A stretch of DNA of 64,000 bases. Source: Knoellia koreensis. GTDB lineage: Bacteria > Actinomycetota > Actinomycetes > Actinomycetales > Dermatophilaceae. Numbering within the stretch: position 1 is the first letter of the stretch; each line of letters opens with the position of its first letter. Below the pieces are notes generated by a model. That model saw only the letters and a list, made by a program, of their open reading frames with translations. It was not told the DNA's origin and ran no database searches. The stretch covers positions 1,356,976-1,420,975 of the forward strand of contig NZ_JABEPQ010000001.1 of the NCBI RefSeq assembly GCF_013041615.1, written 5' to 3'. Both the position numbers and the translations under genes were made by a program. Below, piece after piece: positions 42,890-52,919 of this stretch.

Positions 42890-43909
42890 TCACGCCTGGC
42901 GGGCGAGGTCCTCCAGGGTGACCGGGCGTAGCGGCGGCGCACCGGCCGCCAGCCGCTCGACCTCCTCGACCGCCGCGTCGCCGAGACGGAACAGCTCCGT
43001 GCCGAGCGATCCCGCGACGTGCGGAGTGACCAGCGCGTTGGGCAGCGCCAGCAGCGCCGAGTCGGCCGGCAGCGGCTCCGGCGTGGTCACGTCGAGGACA
43101 GCATTGACCCGTCCGCTGCGCAGCTCGCGGGTCAGCGCGTCGTGGTCGACCAGCGCGCCGCGCGCGGTGTTGATGAACGTCGCGCCGTCCTTCATCGCCG
43201 CGAGCCGTTCGGCATTCACGAGGTGCCGCGTCTCGGGGAGGTCGGGCGCGTGCAGCGTGACGATGTCACTGGTCGCGAACAGCTCCTCGAGCGTCACCAG
43301 CCGGGCGCCCAGTGCGCACGCACCGCCGTCGTCGAGGTAGGGATCGGCGATCACGACCTCGAAGCCGAACGGCCGCAACAGGTCACAGACCAGGCGGCCG
43401 ATGCGAGATGCGCCGATGACGCCGACCCGTTTGGCATAGTTGCCGATGGTCGGCCAGTCGGTGACGTGGATGCCTTCCGGATCCGCGCGGTATGCCGCGG
43501 CGGCGGCGAGGATTCCCTTGCCCGCCAACAGGATCGTCGCCAACGTGTACTCGGCCACCGGGACCGCGTTGACGTCGGCCGCCGAGGTCACCACGACCCC
43601 TCGCGTCCACACGTCGGGCGTCAGGTGGTGCTTCACCGACCCGGCCGCATGGACGACCGCCCGCAAGTGTGGCGCCCGCTCCAGCTGTCCGGCGTCGAGC
43701 AGGGGCGCGCCCCACGACGTCAGCAGGATCTCGCTGCGCGCCAACACCTTTCGTGCTGCGTCGGACTCGAGCTCGGTCAACACCGGGCCCGGCTCGACCT
43801 CCGCCACCGCAGCCAGCCGTTCGAGCGCCGTGGCGCTGAACACCGTGTCCCGCAAGCCTTCCCGCATCGCGAAGGCAACTCGCGGCCGACGTGCGCTTCC
43901 CTCAGCCAT
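42890..43909 (-). CDS. 2-hydroxyacid dehydrogenase (phosphoglycerate-dehydrogenase-like)
   Basis: The 339-residue protein has RVGVIGASRIGRLVCDLLRPFG for NAD binding, the catalytic Arg in INTARGALVDHDAL, Glu in VTTPEPLPADS and His in LVTPHVAGSLG. The Gly-x-Gly pattern is a variant, GASRIG instead of GxGxxG, which occurs in this subgroup. The ATG at 43909 overlaps the TIM-barrel gene end by 8 bp. Substrate unknown; the isomerase neighbour suggests a sugar acid. Confidence 0.85.
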   Translation of the reverse strand: MAEGSARRPRVAFAMREGLRDTVFSATALERLAAVAEVEPGPVLTELESDAARKVLARSEILLTSWGAPLLDAGQLERAPHLRAVVHAAGSVKHHLTPDVWTRGVVVTSAADVNAVPVAEYTLATILLAGKGILAAAAAYRADPEGIHVTDWPTIGNYAKRVGVIGASRIGRLVCDLLRPFGFEVVIADPYLDDGGACALGARLVTLEELFATSDIVTLHAPDLPETRHLVNAERLAAMKDGATFINTARGALVDHDALTRELRSGRVNAVLDVTTPEPLPADSALLALPNALVTPHVAGSLGTELFRLGDAAVEEVERLAAGAPPLRPVTLEDLARQA

Positions 43910-44747
43910 GCCATTCCCCCAGCCAGGTGGCAGTGGCCGCGAGCGCGGCATCGAGGTCGGGTATGCCGTCGAACCAAGCCTTCTCCCACTCGAGCATGAG
44001 CGGTCCGTGGATCCCGCGTGCGTCGAGGGCCTGCAGCACCTCGTCGAGCGGCAGCACCCCCTGACCGGTCAGGGCGGGTGTGGCGCCTCGTTGGCGCGCC
44101 ACCACGTCCTTGACCTGGGTGTGTGCCAGCCAGGGCTCGAGCGCTGCCACCGTCTGGACCGGCTCCTCCCCCGCGGTCCACGGGTGGGCGGCGTCCCAGA
44201 TGGCCCCGACCGACGCACCGTGCAGCTCGGACGAGCCCAGGACCCGCGCCACGTCGACACCCCGCGGATGGCTGTCGTGGGTCTCCAGCAGCAGCCGGAC
44301 ACCCCGCGCCTCGGCCTCGTCCGCCACCGCGGCCAGGCGCCGCACCGCCCGCGCGTCGTCGTCGCCGACCTGCTCGCCGCCGACCCCACCGGGAAACACC
44401 CGCACGCCACCGGCACCGACCTGCTGCGCCAGCTCGAGGTGCCGACGCAGTGCCTCCACCACCGGCCCATCCTCGCCGGGAGCACACACCTGCACGTAGC
44501 TCGCGAGCGCCAGCACCTCCAGCCCGGCGGCGCGAAACGTCTCGCCGACGGCAGCAGCATCCGCAGCCGACAGGTCGCGCCGCACCGGCTCGTCCGGCCC
44601 CACGCGCAGCTCCACCCCCGAGCAACGGTGAGCCGACGCGACGGCGACGAACTCACCCAGCGAGGCACGCGGCATACCCAGGCTGGAGACGCCCAACGAC
44701 GACGAAGGCCACTGCCACGGTTGCGCGCTCACGCGCGCCAGTCTCAC
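43902..44747 (-). CDS. TIM-barrel sugar phosphate isomerase/epimerase
   Basis: The 281-residue protein is a xylose-isomerase-like TIM barrel: ASAHRCSGVELRVG, LEVLALASYVQVCAPG, LLLETHDSHP (metal Glu), GAIWDAAHPW (metal Asp and His), HTQVKDVV and LMLEWEKAWF (metal Glu). These ligands suggest a divalent-metal isomerase or epimerase of sugars or inositols. GTG 44747 overlaps the ecm stop by 4 bp (GTGA); an in-frame GTG 15 bp downstream is possible. It overlaps the dehydrogenase gene downstream by 8 bp, so the two form a tightly coupled unit. Confidence 0.85.
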   Translation of the reverse strand: MRLARVSAQPWQWPSSSLGVSSLGMPRASLGEFVAVASAHRCSGVELRVGPDEPVRRDLSAADAAAVGETFRAAGLEVLALASYVQVCAPGEDGPVVEALRRHLELAQQVGAGGVRVFPGGVGGEQVGDDDARAVRRLAAVADEAEARGVRLLLETHDSHPRGVDVARVLGSSELHGASVGAIWDAAHPWTAGEEPVQTVAALEPWLAHTQVKDVVARQRGATPALTGQGVLPLDEVLQALDARGIHGPLMLEWEKAWFDGIPDLDAALAATATWLGEWHG

Positions 44748-46903
44748 ACGGGCGCGGGTGTCGCCACCGGCAGGTCTCGCGCCTCACGGATGATCTGCAC
44801 GAACCGCCCCATGATGTCGGTGAGGCCAAAGTCCTTGGGGGTGAACACTTCCGCGACCCCGAGCGCCTTGAGGGCGCGGGCGTCGGAGTCGGGGATGATG
44901 CCGCCGACGATGACCGGCACGTCGCCCGCGCCAGCCGCCCGCAACCCTTCGAGGATCTCCGGCACGAGCGCCATGTGCGACCCCGACAGGATCGAGATGC
45001 CGACGAGGTGCACGTCCTCGGCAACGGCGGCCGCGACGATCTGCTCGGGCGTGAGGCGGATGCCCTGGTAGACGACCTCGAAGCCGGCGTCGCGCGCCCG
45101 CACCGCCACCTGCTCGGCGCCGTTGCTGTGGCCGTCGAGACCGGGCTTGGCCACGAGCACGCGCAGCTTCTCCCCCAGCTCCTCGCCGGTGAGCCGGACC
45201 TGCTCGCGCACCTCGCGCAGCTCCGCGCTGCCCGGTCCACCACCCGACACCGAGCCGCTGACCCCGGTGGGCGCCCGGAACTCGCCGAAGACGTCACGCA
45301 GCGCCTGCGCCCACTCGCCGGTGGTCACCTCGGCGCGGGCGGCCTCGATCGAGGCCGCCATGAGGTTGGTGCCCGAGCGGGCGTCGTCCTGCAGCCGCGC
45401 GATGGCGGCCTGCGCGCGGTCGCGACGGGCGGGATCGGCGTCGCGCTCGTCGCGCCACCGCCGCACCGCCTCGGCCGCCTTGACCTCGACGTCGTGGTCG
45501 ACGGTCTGGATCGCGGTGTCGAGGTCAGCGGTGAGCGGGTTCGGCTCGGTGGTCTCGAACCTGTTGACGCCCACGACGATGTCCTCGCCGGCCTCGATGC
45601 GCGCCCGCCGCAGGGCGTGCGAGGCAACCAGGGCCGACTTCATGTAGCCGCTTTCGACGGCCGGCACCGCGCCACCAAGCTCGGCCACCCGCGCCATCTC
45701 GGCCCGCGCGCCCTCGACGAGCTCGGCGACCTTGGCCTCCACGACGGTCGAGCCGGCGAACAGGTCGTCGTACTCGAGCAGGTCGGACTCGAACGCCAGC
45801 ACCTGCTGCATCCGCAGCGACCACTGCTGGTCCCACGGCCGCGGCAGCCCGAGCGCCTCGTTCCACGCCGGCAGCTGCACCGCGCGGGCGCGGGCGTCCT
45901 TCGACAGCGTCACCGCGAGCATCTCGAGCACGATGCGCTGGATGTTGTTCTCCGGCTGTGCCTCGGTGAGCCCGAGGCTGTTGACCTGCACGCCGTACCG
46001 GAACCGCCGCTGCTTGGCGTCCTGTACGCCGTACCGCTCGCGCGTCACCTCGTCCCACAGCTGGACGAAGGCGCGCATCTTGCACATCTCCTCGACGAAC
46101 CGCACGCCGGCGTTGACGAAGAACGAGATCCGCGCGACCACCTCGCCGAAGCGCTCCTGCGGCACCTGCCCCGAGTCGCGCACCGCATCGAGCACCGCGA
46201 TCGCGGTCGACATCGAGTAGGCGATCTCCTGCACCGGCGTCGCACCGGCCTCTTGCAGGTGGTAGCTGCAGATGTTGATCGGGTTCCACTTGGGGATCTC
46301 GGCCACGGTGTAGGCGATCATGTCGGTGATCAGCCGCAGCGACGGCTCGGGCGCGAAGACGTAGGTCCCGCGCGAGAGGTACTCCTTGATGATGTCGTTC
46401 TGGGTGGTGCCCGCGAGGGCACGCACCGCGGCGGCCGGGTCCTCGCCCGCGGCCTCGGCCTGCTCCTGCGCCGCGACCTGGTACATCGCGAGCAGCCACA
46501 TCGCCGTCGCGTTGATGGTCATCGAGGTGTTCATCGACGCGAGCGGGATCTGGTCGAACAGCGCCCGCATGTCGCCGATGTGCGAGATCGGGACGCCCAC
46601 CTTGCCGACCTCACCGCGGGCCAGCGGGTGGTCCGGGTCGTAACCGGTCTGCGTGGGCAGGTCGAAGGCGACGGACAGACCGGTCTGCCCCTTGGCGAGG
46701 TTGCGCCGGTAGAGGGCGTTGCTCGCCGCGGCACTGGAGTGACCGGCATACGTGCGCATCACCCAGGGGCGGTCGCGCTCGGGTCGGGCCGGCTGCGCGG
46801 CCTCGGTCGCAGACCCCTCGGTATGCCGCGGGGCCGGCGCGGGCGCGCCACTCACGTCGTCGCTGCCCGCGTCGCCTGCCGCGTCGTCTGTGTGCTCGGC
46901 CAT
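44744..46903 (-). CDS. ecm: ethylmalonyl-CoA mutase (MeaA-type, B12-dependent)
   Basis: The 719-residue protein has a disordered N-terminus of about 45 residues, then DRPWVMRTYAGHSSAAASNAL, GQTGLSVAFDLPTQTGYDPD and IPLASMNTSMTINATAMWLL, characteristic of the Ecm/MeaA mutases rather than methylmalonyl-CoA mutase. The C-terminal B12-binding domain has LVAKPGLDGHSNGAEQVAVR, in which Asp-x-His-x-x-Gly holds the cofactor, then SILSGSH and VIVGGIIPDSD. It rearranges (2R)-ethylmalonyl-CoA to methylsuccinyl-CoA, the step after ccr and the epimerase. Its cofactor is adenosylcobalamin, supplied by the PduO-type enzyme nearby. It overlaps the following isomerase gene by 4 bp. Confidence 0.92.
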   Translation of the reverse strand: MAEHTDDAAGDAGSDDVSGAPAPAPRHTEGSATEAAQPARPERDRPWVMRTYAGHSSAAASNALYRRNLAKGQTGLSVAFDLPTQTGYDPDHPLARGEVGKVGVPISHIGDMRALFDQIPLASMNTSMTINATAMWLLAMYQVAAQEQAEAAGEDPAAAVRALAGTTQNDIIKEYLSRGTYVFAPEPSLRLITDMIAYTVAEIPKWNPINICSYHLQEAGATPVQEIAYSMSTAIAVLDAVRDSGQVPQERFGEVVARISFFVNAGVRFVEEMCKMRAFVQLWDEVTRERYGVQDAKQRRFRYGVQVNSLGLTEAQPENNIQRIVLEMLAVTLSKDARARAVQLPAWNEALGLPRPWDQQWSLRMQQVLAFESDLLEYDDLFAGSTVVEAKVAELVEGARAEMARVAELGGAVPAVESGYMKSALVASHALRRARIEAGEDIVVGVNRFETTEPNPLTADLDTAIQTVDHDVEVKAAEAVRRWRDERDADPARRDRAQAAIARLQDDARSGTNLMAASIEAARAEVTTGEWAQALRDVFGEFRAPTGVSGSVSGGGPGSAELREVREQVRLTGEELGEKLRVLVAKPGLDGHSNGAEQVAVRARDAGFEVVYQGIRLTPEQIVAAAVAEDVHLVGISILSGSHMALVPEILEGLRAAGAGDVPVIVGGIIPDSDARALKALGVAEVFTPKDFGLTDIMGRFVQIIREARDLPVATPAPV

Positions 46904-46945
46904 GGGGCCGAAGGTACCTGCGGGTAGGGCCGTGCAGGGAGGTGC

Positions 46946-47311
46946 TCAGGCGGTGACAGCCACCACAGTGGGCTCGTCGACGGCCTCGCGCAGCACCAGC
47001 GAGCGGTGCAGCCGTGACGCACGCAACAGGCGTCCGGTGCGGTCCGACATGTCGACGACGGCGAGGCGACGACCCGCCCGGCGGGCCCGGTTGTAGGCCT
47101 CGACGAGGACGCCGAGCCCGGTGGCGTCGCCGATCTCGGCGTCGGCCAGCCGCATGAGGACGTCACCGCAGCCGGTGTCGATGATCTCGTGCAGGAGCAG
47201 GCGCACGTCGGGCACGGTGTGCACGTCGATCCGGCCGGTGATCTCGACTTCCTGCGCCGTGCCCATGGTGCGGACCACGACCGGCAGGACACCGACGGTG
47301 CTGACCGACAT
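46946..47311 (-). CDS. STAS-domain anti-anti-sigma factor-like protein
   Basis: The 121-residue protein is a single STAS domain, starting at ATG 47311 with GAGGGGG upstream. The core is EITGRIDVHTVPDVRLLLHEII followed by RLADAEIGDATGLGVLVEAYNRA. In SpoIIAA-like proteins the phosphoserine lies in D-S-S-G-L-G; here the sequence is D-A-T-G-L-G, so Thr may be the acceptor or phosphoregulation may be lost. No anti-sigma kinase is adjacent. It follows the murA gene on the same strand but has its own promoter. Confidence 0.85.
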   Translation of the reverse strand: MSVSTVGVLPVVVRTMGTAQEVEITGRIDVHTVPDVRLLLHEIIDTGCGDVLMRLADAEIGDATGLGVLVEAYNRARRAGRRLAVVDMSDRTGRLLRASRLHRSLVLREAVDEPTVVAVTA

Positions 47312-47366
47312 TGCGAACCCCCTCGCCTTGCGTGCCGACATTCACTCATACCGACGGCCGAGAATG

Positions 47367-47394
47367 GGTCTACGGTTGTGGGCGATCAGGTCAA
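47367..47394 (-). promoter_or_regulatory. promoter of the STAS gene
   Basis: Read on the minus strand, TTGACC (47394-47389) and TAGACC (47372-47367) are 16 bp apart and lie 56 bp upstream of the STAS start. Confidence 0.6.
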
Positions 47395-47450
47395 GATCTG
47401 ATAAAGGTCGCGGACCCGAGCCTGCACCGGCCTCTGGTCGCCGGGGCGGC

Positions 47451-48734
47451 TCAGACGAAGGGGACGTCGTCCGGCTCGCGCGTGACGTCGGCGCCGAGCC
47501 CCTGCATGGCCTCGGCGAACCCGGCATACCCGCGGTCGATGTGCTGCGCCCCGCTCACCGTGGTGACCCCGTCGGCCACCAGTCCCGCGATGACCAGCGC
47601 CGCCCCGGCCCGGATGTCGCTGGCCTCGACGGGGGCGCCGGAGAGCCGCTCGACGCCGTGGACCATGACGTGGTGGCCGTCGATGCGGGTCTCGGCGCCG
47701 AGCCGGTTGAGCTCCTGGACCGTGCGGAAGCGCGCCTCGAAGAGGTTCTCGGTGATCATCGCCGAGCCGTCGGCCACGGCGTTGGCGGCGAGCGCGAACG
47801 GCTGCAGGTCGGTCGGGAAGCCCGGGTACGGCAGCGTTGCCACGTCGAAGGCGAGCGGGCGACGGCCACCGCTGTCCACGCGGAAACCGCGAGCGGTCGT
47901 CACGACCTCGGCGCCGCTGGCCCGCACGAGCTCGAGCGCCGCGGCGAGGTGCTCGGGCACTCCCCCGACGACCTCGACGTCGCCGCGGGTAGCCACGGCG
48001 GCGAAAGCCCACGTGCCGGCCGCGATGCGGTCGGCCACGACGGCGTGCTCCGTGGGCGCGAGGGCCTCGACACCCTCGATCTCGATGACCGACGTGCCCG
48101 CGCCGGTGATCCTGGCGCCCATCGAGGAGAGCATCGCGGCGATGTCGACGATCTCGGGCTCGCGGGCGGCGTTCTCCAGCCGGGTGGTGCCGCGCGCGAG
48201 GACAGCCGCCGTGAGGACGTTCTCGGTGGCACCGACACTGGGGAACTCCAGGCGGATGTCGGCCCCGTCGAGCCCCGACGGCGCCTCGGCCACGAGGAAG
48301 CCGTGGGTGACGTGCACCTGCGCGCCGAGCGCCTCCAGCCCGGCGGCGTGCAGGTCGAGGCCGCGCGACCCGATGGCGTCGCCGCCCGGGATCGCCACGT
48401 CGGCCGAGCCGGTGCGCGCGACGAGCGGCCCCAGCACGGCGGTCGAGGCGCGCAGCGCCCGCACGAGGTCGTAGTCGGCCCGGTGGCCGATCTGCTCGGG
48501 GACGTCGATCTCGACGACACCGGCGGCCGCGTCGTAGTCGACGGTGCAACCGAGCCGGCGCAGCAGCTCGGCCATGATCGTCACGTCGAGAATGGCCGGG
48601 ACATTGGTCAGCCGGGTGCGTCCGACCGCCAGCAGGGCAGCCGCCATGAGCTTGAGCGCGCTGTTCTTCGCACCCCAGACCTGCACCTCGCCGCGCAGGG
48701 CACTGCCACCGACGACCCGAAACCTCTCAGCCAC
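47451..48734 (-). CDS. murA: UDP-N-acetylglucosamine 1-carboxyvinyltransferase with Asp at the active-site Cys
   Basis: The 427-residue protein has the MurA N-terminus ([26 protein letters not shown], Lys and Asn of the active site) and two six-fold EPSP-synthase-like domains. The loop that holds the catalytic Cys in Escherichia coli (PGGCTIG) reads PGGDAIGSR here, so the Cys is Asp, as in mycobacteria. This substitution gives natural resistance to fosfomycin and still allows catalysis. The first committed step of peptidoglycan synthesis is catalysed. GTG 48734 has TAGGGT 6 bp upstream, so the gene may be leaderless. It is divergent from the PduO-type gene. Confidence 0.96.
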   Translation of the reverse strand: MAERFRVVGGSALRGEVQVWGAKNSALKLMAAALLAVGRTRLTNVPAILDVTIMAELLRRLGCTVDYDAAAGVVEIDVPEQIGHRADYDLVRALRASTAVLGPLVARTGSADVAIPGGDAIGSRGLDLHAAGLEALGAQVHVTHGFLVAEAPSGLDGADIRLEFPSVGATENVLTAAVLARGTTRLENAAREPEIVDIAAMLSSMGARITGAGTSVIEIEGVEALAPTEHAVVADRIAAGTWAFAAVATRGDVEVVGGVPEHLAAALELVRASGAEVVTTARGFRVDSGGRRPLAFDVATLPYPGFPTDLQPFALAANAVADGSAMITENLFEARFRTVQELNRLGAETRIDGHHVMVHGVERLSGAPVEASDIRAGAALVIAGLVADGVTTVSGAQHIDRGYAGFAEAMQGLGADVTREPDDVPFV

Positions 48735-48740
48735 CGGCCC

Positions 48741-48746
48741 ACCCTA
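48741..48746 (-). promoter_or_regulatory. -10 element of a leaderless murA promoter
   Basis: Read on the minus strand, TAGGGT lies 6 bp before the GTG start of murA, with no ribosome-binding site between. Confidence 0.5.
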
Positions 48747-48752
48747 CGTGAG

Positions 48753-48788
48753 CCCGCGGCATACCAACGCCGACCGGTATGCCGCGGG
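48753..48788. repeat. inverted pair of GTATGCCG motifs between divergent genes
   Basis: CCCGCGGCATACC (48753-48765) and its perfect complement (48776-48788) are 10 bp apart. The flanking genes murA and the PduO-type gene are transcribed away from each other, so this pair cannot be an ordinary terminator. It covers where the -35 of murA would lie. It is the clearest example of a motif pair outside a termination context. Confidence 0.8.
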
Positions 48789-48818
48789 GCTGGCGCCCGA
48801 GGCCACCTCGCCGCGGCA

Positions 48819-48824
48819 TAGAGT
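48819..48824 (+). promoter_or_regulatory. -10 element of a leaderless promoter
   Basis: TAGAGT lies 6 bp before the ATG of the PduO-type gene at 48831, with no ribosome-binding site in between. Confidence 0.5.
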
Positions 48825-48830
48825 CGCGTC

Positions 48831-49478
48831 ATGGTCAACCTCACCCGCATCTACACGCGCACCGGTGACGACGGGCAGACCCACCTCGGCGACATGAGCC
48901 GCACCAGCAAGAACGACCTGCGGCTGCTCGCCTACGCCGACACCAACGAGGCCAACGCCCAGATCGGCGTCGCGCTCGCCGCCAGCAGCGACCTCCCCGA
49001 GGACGTCCGCACCACCTTGACGCGGGTGCAGAACGACCTGTTCGACGTCGGCGCCGACCTGTGCACGCCGCTACAGCAGACCTACGAGTTCCCGCCGCTG
49101 CGGGTGCAGCAGGAGTGGATCGACGAGCTCGAGGCGGACTGCGACACCTATCTCGAGCGGGTCGAGAAGCTGCGCTCGTTCATCCTCCCCGGCGGCACCC
49201 TCACCTCGGCCCACCTGCACGTCGCGACCACGGTCGTGCGCCGCGCCGAGCGCCAGGCCTGGGCGGCGATCGAGGCCTGCGGCGACCAGCCGGGCGACGG
49301 CACCAAGGGCGTCGGCGGCGTCAACGTGCTGACCGCGAAGTACCTCAACCGGCTCTCGGACCTGCTGTTCATCCTCGCCCGGGTCGCGAACCTGCCGATC
49401 GGCGGCGACGTGATGTGGCAGCCCGGCGGCGGCCGCGCCGAGGCACCGCAGCGCCGCCAGAAGCCGGCCACCGACTGA
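48831..49478 (+). CDS. PduO-type cob(I)alamin adenosyltransferase
   Basis: The 215-residue protein begins MVNLTRIYTRTGDDGQTHLG, the ATP-binding start of PduO-type enzymes, and continues with the conserved YADTNEANAQIGVALAAS, FILPGGTLTSAHLHVATTVVRRAER and YLNRLSDLLFILAR. It transfers adenosine from ATP to cob(I)alamin, making adenosylcobalamin, the cofactor of the mutase encoded at 44744. Its position opposite murA beside the ATP synthase operon is conserved in mycobacteria. Confidence 0.95.
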   Translation: MVNLTRIYTRTGDDGQTHLGDMSRTSKNDLRLLAYADTNEANAQIGVALAASSDLPEDVRTTLTRVQNDLFDVGADLCTPLQQTYEFPPLRVQQEWIDELEADCDTYLERVEKLRSFILPGGTLTSAHLHVATTVVRRAERQAWAAIEACGDQPGDGTKGVGGVNVLTAKYLNRLSDLLFILARVANLPIGGDVMWQPGGGRAEAPQRRQKPATD

Positions 49479-49547
49479 GCAGAACCGGCCAGCGGGGTGC
49501 CAAGGGCGCGGCACACTGCGCCTCTGGCAGCCCGCAGCGCGAAACCC

Positions 49548-49976
49548 TCAGGCGACGTTGACGTTGAAGCCCGGGGGCGAGCTCTCCAGCCAGGTGCGCA
49601 TGGCGGTGTATGCCGCTGGCGCGAGGGCGAGGGCGAAGGTGTCGTCGCCGTGCTGGCACTGCACCGCCACGGCGTCGGGCAGACCCGGGATGGCCACCTC
49701 TGGACGCGTCGGCGGGCCGAGCTCGAGTCGCGGCCGCTCCCACACGCGTGCCGGGCGTGGTGACGGTCCGACGAGGGTGAACCACTCGAGCGTGCTGCCT
49801 GAGAAACGCAGCAGCCCCAGCCGGAAGACGTTCCGGTCACGGGGCTGCAGGGCGCAGAGCATGAGTGGGGCGCCAGCGGACAGGATCCGGCGCCGCACGA
49901 AGATGTAGACCAGGGCCAGGACCAGGAGCAGCACGAGCACGCCGGCGACGATCTCCGCGGACGTGACGATCGACAT
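49548..49976 (-). CDS. DUF2550 membrane protein downstream of the ATP synthase genes
   Basis: The 142-residue protein has one N-terminal membrane helix (IVAGVLVLLLVLALVYIFV) followed by a basic RRRI and a soluble domain with FRLGLLRFSGSTLEWFTLVG and ELGPPTRPEV. It matches DUF2550, a conserved actinobacterial protein that follows atpC in many genomes. Function is unknown; its conserved place suggests a role with the ATP synthase or envelope. It is 23 bp after the atpC stop. Confidence 0.88.
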   Translation of the reverse strand: MSIVTSAEIVAGVLVLLLVLALVYIFVRRRILSAGAPLMLCALQPRDRNVFRLGLLRFSGSTLEWFTLVGPSPRPARVWERPRLELGPPTRPEVAIPGLPDAVAVQCQHGDDTFALALAPAAYTAMRTWLESSPPGFNVNVA

Positions 49977-49999
49977 GGCGCGCTGCCCTCCTGACCTGG

Positions 50000-50266
50000 C
50001 TAGCCGATCTGGGAGGCGTCGACCGCCTCGGCGACGATGATGACCTTGTCGCGGTCGACCGACAGGAAGCCGTTGTCGATCGTCGCGACGTTGGTGGAGC
50101 CACCGGTGCTGATCCGCACGTCACCCTCGACCAGCACGCCGAGCAGCGGCGTGTGGCCGGGCAGGATGCCCAGCTCGCCCTCGATGGTGCGGGCCTGGAC
50201 CATGTCGGCCTCGCCCTCCCAGACCTTGCGGTCGGCAGCGACGAGTTCAACCTGCAGAGAGCTCAC
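50000..50266 (-). CDS. atpC: ATP synthase epsilon subunit
   Basis: The 88-residue protein contains the beta-sandwich domain (LQVELVAADRKVWEGEADMV, GELGILPGHTPLLGVLVEGDV). It is shorter than many epsilon subunits and seems to lack most of the C-terminal helical domain used for inhibition, a common state in some actinobacteria. It is the last subunit gene of the operon, separated from atpD by 134 bp holding a hairpin and a motif copy. Confidence 0.93.
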   Translation of the reverse strand: MSSLQVELVAADRKVWEGEADMVQARTIEGELGILPGHTPLLGVLVEGDVRISTGGSTNVATIDNGFLSVDRDKVIIVAEAVDASQIG

Positions 50267-50332
50267 GGTGTCCTCCGGGTGGTGCTTGAGATTTCAGTCT
50301 ATCGGGCCGTGCGTGGTGCTTGCGCCCGGCCG

Positions 50333-50371
50333 GTATGCCGTGGGGCCAGCCGATACCGGCCGGCCCCACGG
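50333..50371 (-). repeat. atpD-atpC intercistronic hairpin with motif copy
   Basis: A 14-bp stem (50338-50351 with 50358-50371, one mismatch) with loop GATACC stands within the atpD-atpC gap. The left arm overlaps GTATGCCGTGGGG (50333-50345), a variant of the motif. It may slow decay or transcription between the cistrons. Confidence 0.65.
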
Positions 50372-50400
50372 TTGGTGCTTGGTCTTCGCTCGGGACGAGG

Positions 50401-51894
<1,494 letters not shown>

Positions 51895-51900
51895 CTACTA

Positions 51901-52800
51901 CTAGCTGGCGTCGGCGAGGGCGCTGGCGCCGCCCACGATCTCGCTGATCTCTTGGGTGATCTCGGCCTGGCGGGCCTGGTTGGCCAGCCGGGTGTACTTC
52001 TTGACGAGCTCCTCGGCGTTGTCCGTCGCCGACTTCATCGCGCGCTGGCGCGAGGCGAGCTCGGAGGCAGCGGCCTGCAGGAGGCAGTTGAAGATGCGGG
52101 CGCTGACGTACTTCGGCAGCAGCGCGTCGAGGACCTGCTCGGCGCTCGGCTCGAACTCGTACAGCGGCAGCACGTCGTCGGGCTCGGGGGCCTCCTCGCC
52201 CTCGACGACCTCCAGCGGCAGCATGCGGATGACGTCGGGCTCCTGGGTCACCATGTTGACGAAGCGCGTGAAGACCACGTGCACCTCGTCGACGCCGCCC
52301 TCGTCCTCGGGCTGGACGAACCGGGCCACCAGCGTCTCGCCGATCTCGCGGGCGATCTCGAAGGTCGGCTGGTCGGTGAAGCCGGTCCACTCCTGCGCGT
52401 ACTCGCGCTTGCGGAACTTGTAGTAGCTCACCGCCTTGCGACCGACGAGGTAGGGCACGACCTCCTTGCCCTGCTCACGCAGCTCCCCGATGAGCTTCTC
52501 GCTCTCGCGGATCACGCTGGAGCTGTAGGCACCGGCGAGGCCACGGTCGGAGGAGATGACCAGGACGGCCGCGCGCTTGACGTCGTCCTTCTCGGTCGTC
52601 AGGGGGTGGTCGACGTTGGAGAACGTCGCCACCGCCGACACCGCGCGGGTCAGCGCCCGGGCGTACGGCGAGGACTCACGCACCCGCTGCTGCGCCTTGA
52701 CCACCCGGGATGCGGCGATGAGCTCCATCGCGCGGGTGATCTTCTTGGTCGAATTGACGGCGCGGATGCGCTGGCGGTAGACCCGCGTCTGCGCTCCCAT
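51901..52800 (-). CDS. atpG: ATP synthase gamma subunit
   Basis: The 299-residue central-stalk subunit has the N-terminal helix [31 protein letters not shown] and the C-terminal helix [38 protein letters not shown]. An extra acidic segment ([13 protein letters not shown]) is inserted in the middle, as in other actinobacteria. It rotates in the alpha-beta ring to drive ATP formation. Confidence 0.97.
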   Translation of the reverse strand: MGAQTRVYRQRIRAVNSTKKITRAMELIAASRVVKAQQRVRESSPYARALTRAVSAVATFSNVDHPLTTEKDDVKRAAVLVISSDRGLAGAYSSSVIRESEKLIGELREQGKEVVPYLVGRKAVSYYKFRKREYAQEWTGFTDQPTFEIAREIGETLVARFVQPEDEGGVDEVHVVFTRFVNMVTQEPDVIRMLPLEVVEGEEAPEPDDVLPLYEFEPSAEQVLDALLPKYVSARIFNCLLQAAASELASRQRAMKSATDNAEELVKKYTRLANQARQAEITQEISEIVGGASALADAS

Positions 52801-52862
52801 ACGTTTCCGCCTCTCCTGAAATCTCTTGCGTGACTGACGTTTTGAGTGTTGCTGCTTCGTCG

Positions 52863-52915
52863 GTATGCCGCGTGGCGGCCAAGGTGCCGGGTGCGCCTTG
52901 CGGGCGCACCCGGCA
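52863..52915 (-). repeat. atpA-atpG intercistronic hairpin with motif copies
   Basis: A perfect 13-bp stem (52885-52897 with 52903-52915, loop TTGCG) lies in the 119-bp gap between atpA and atpG. The full 13-mer GTATGCCGCGTGG sits at 52863-52875, and a reversed motif overlaps the right arm (52911-52918). Confidence 0.7.
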
Positions 52916-52919
52916 TACC

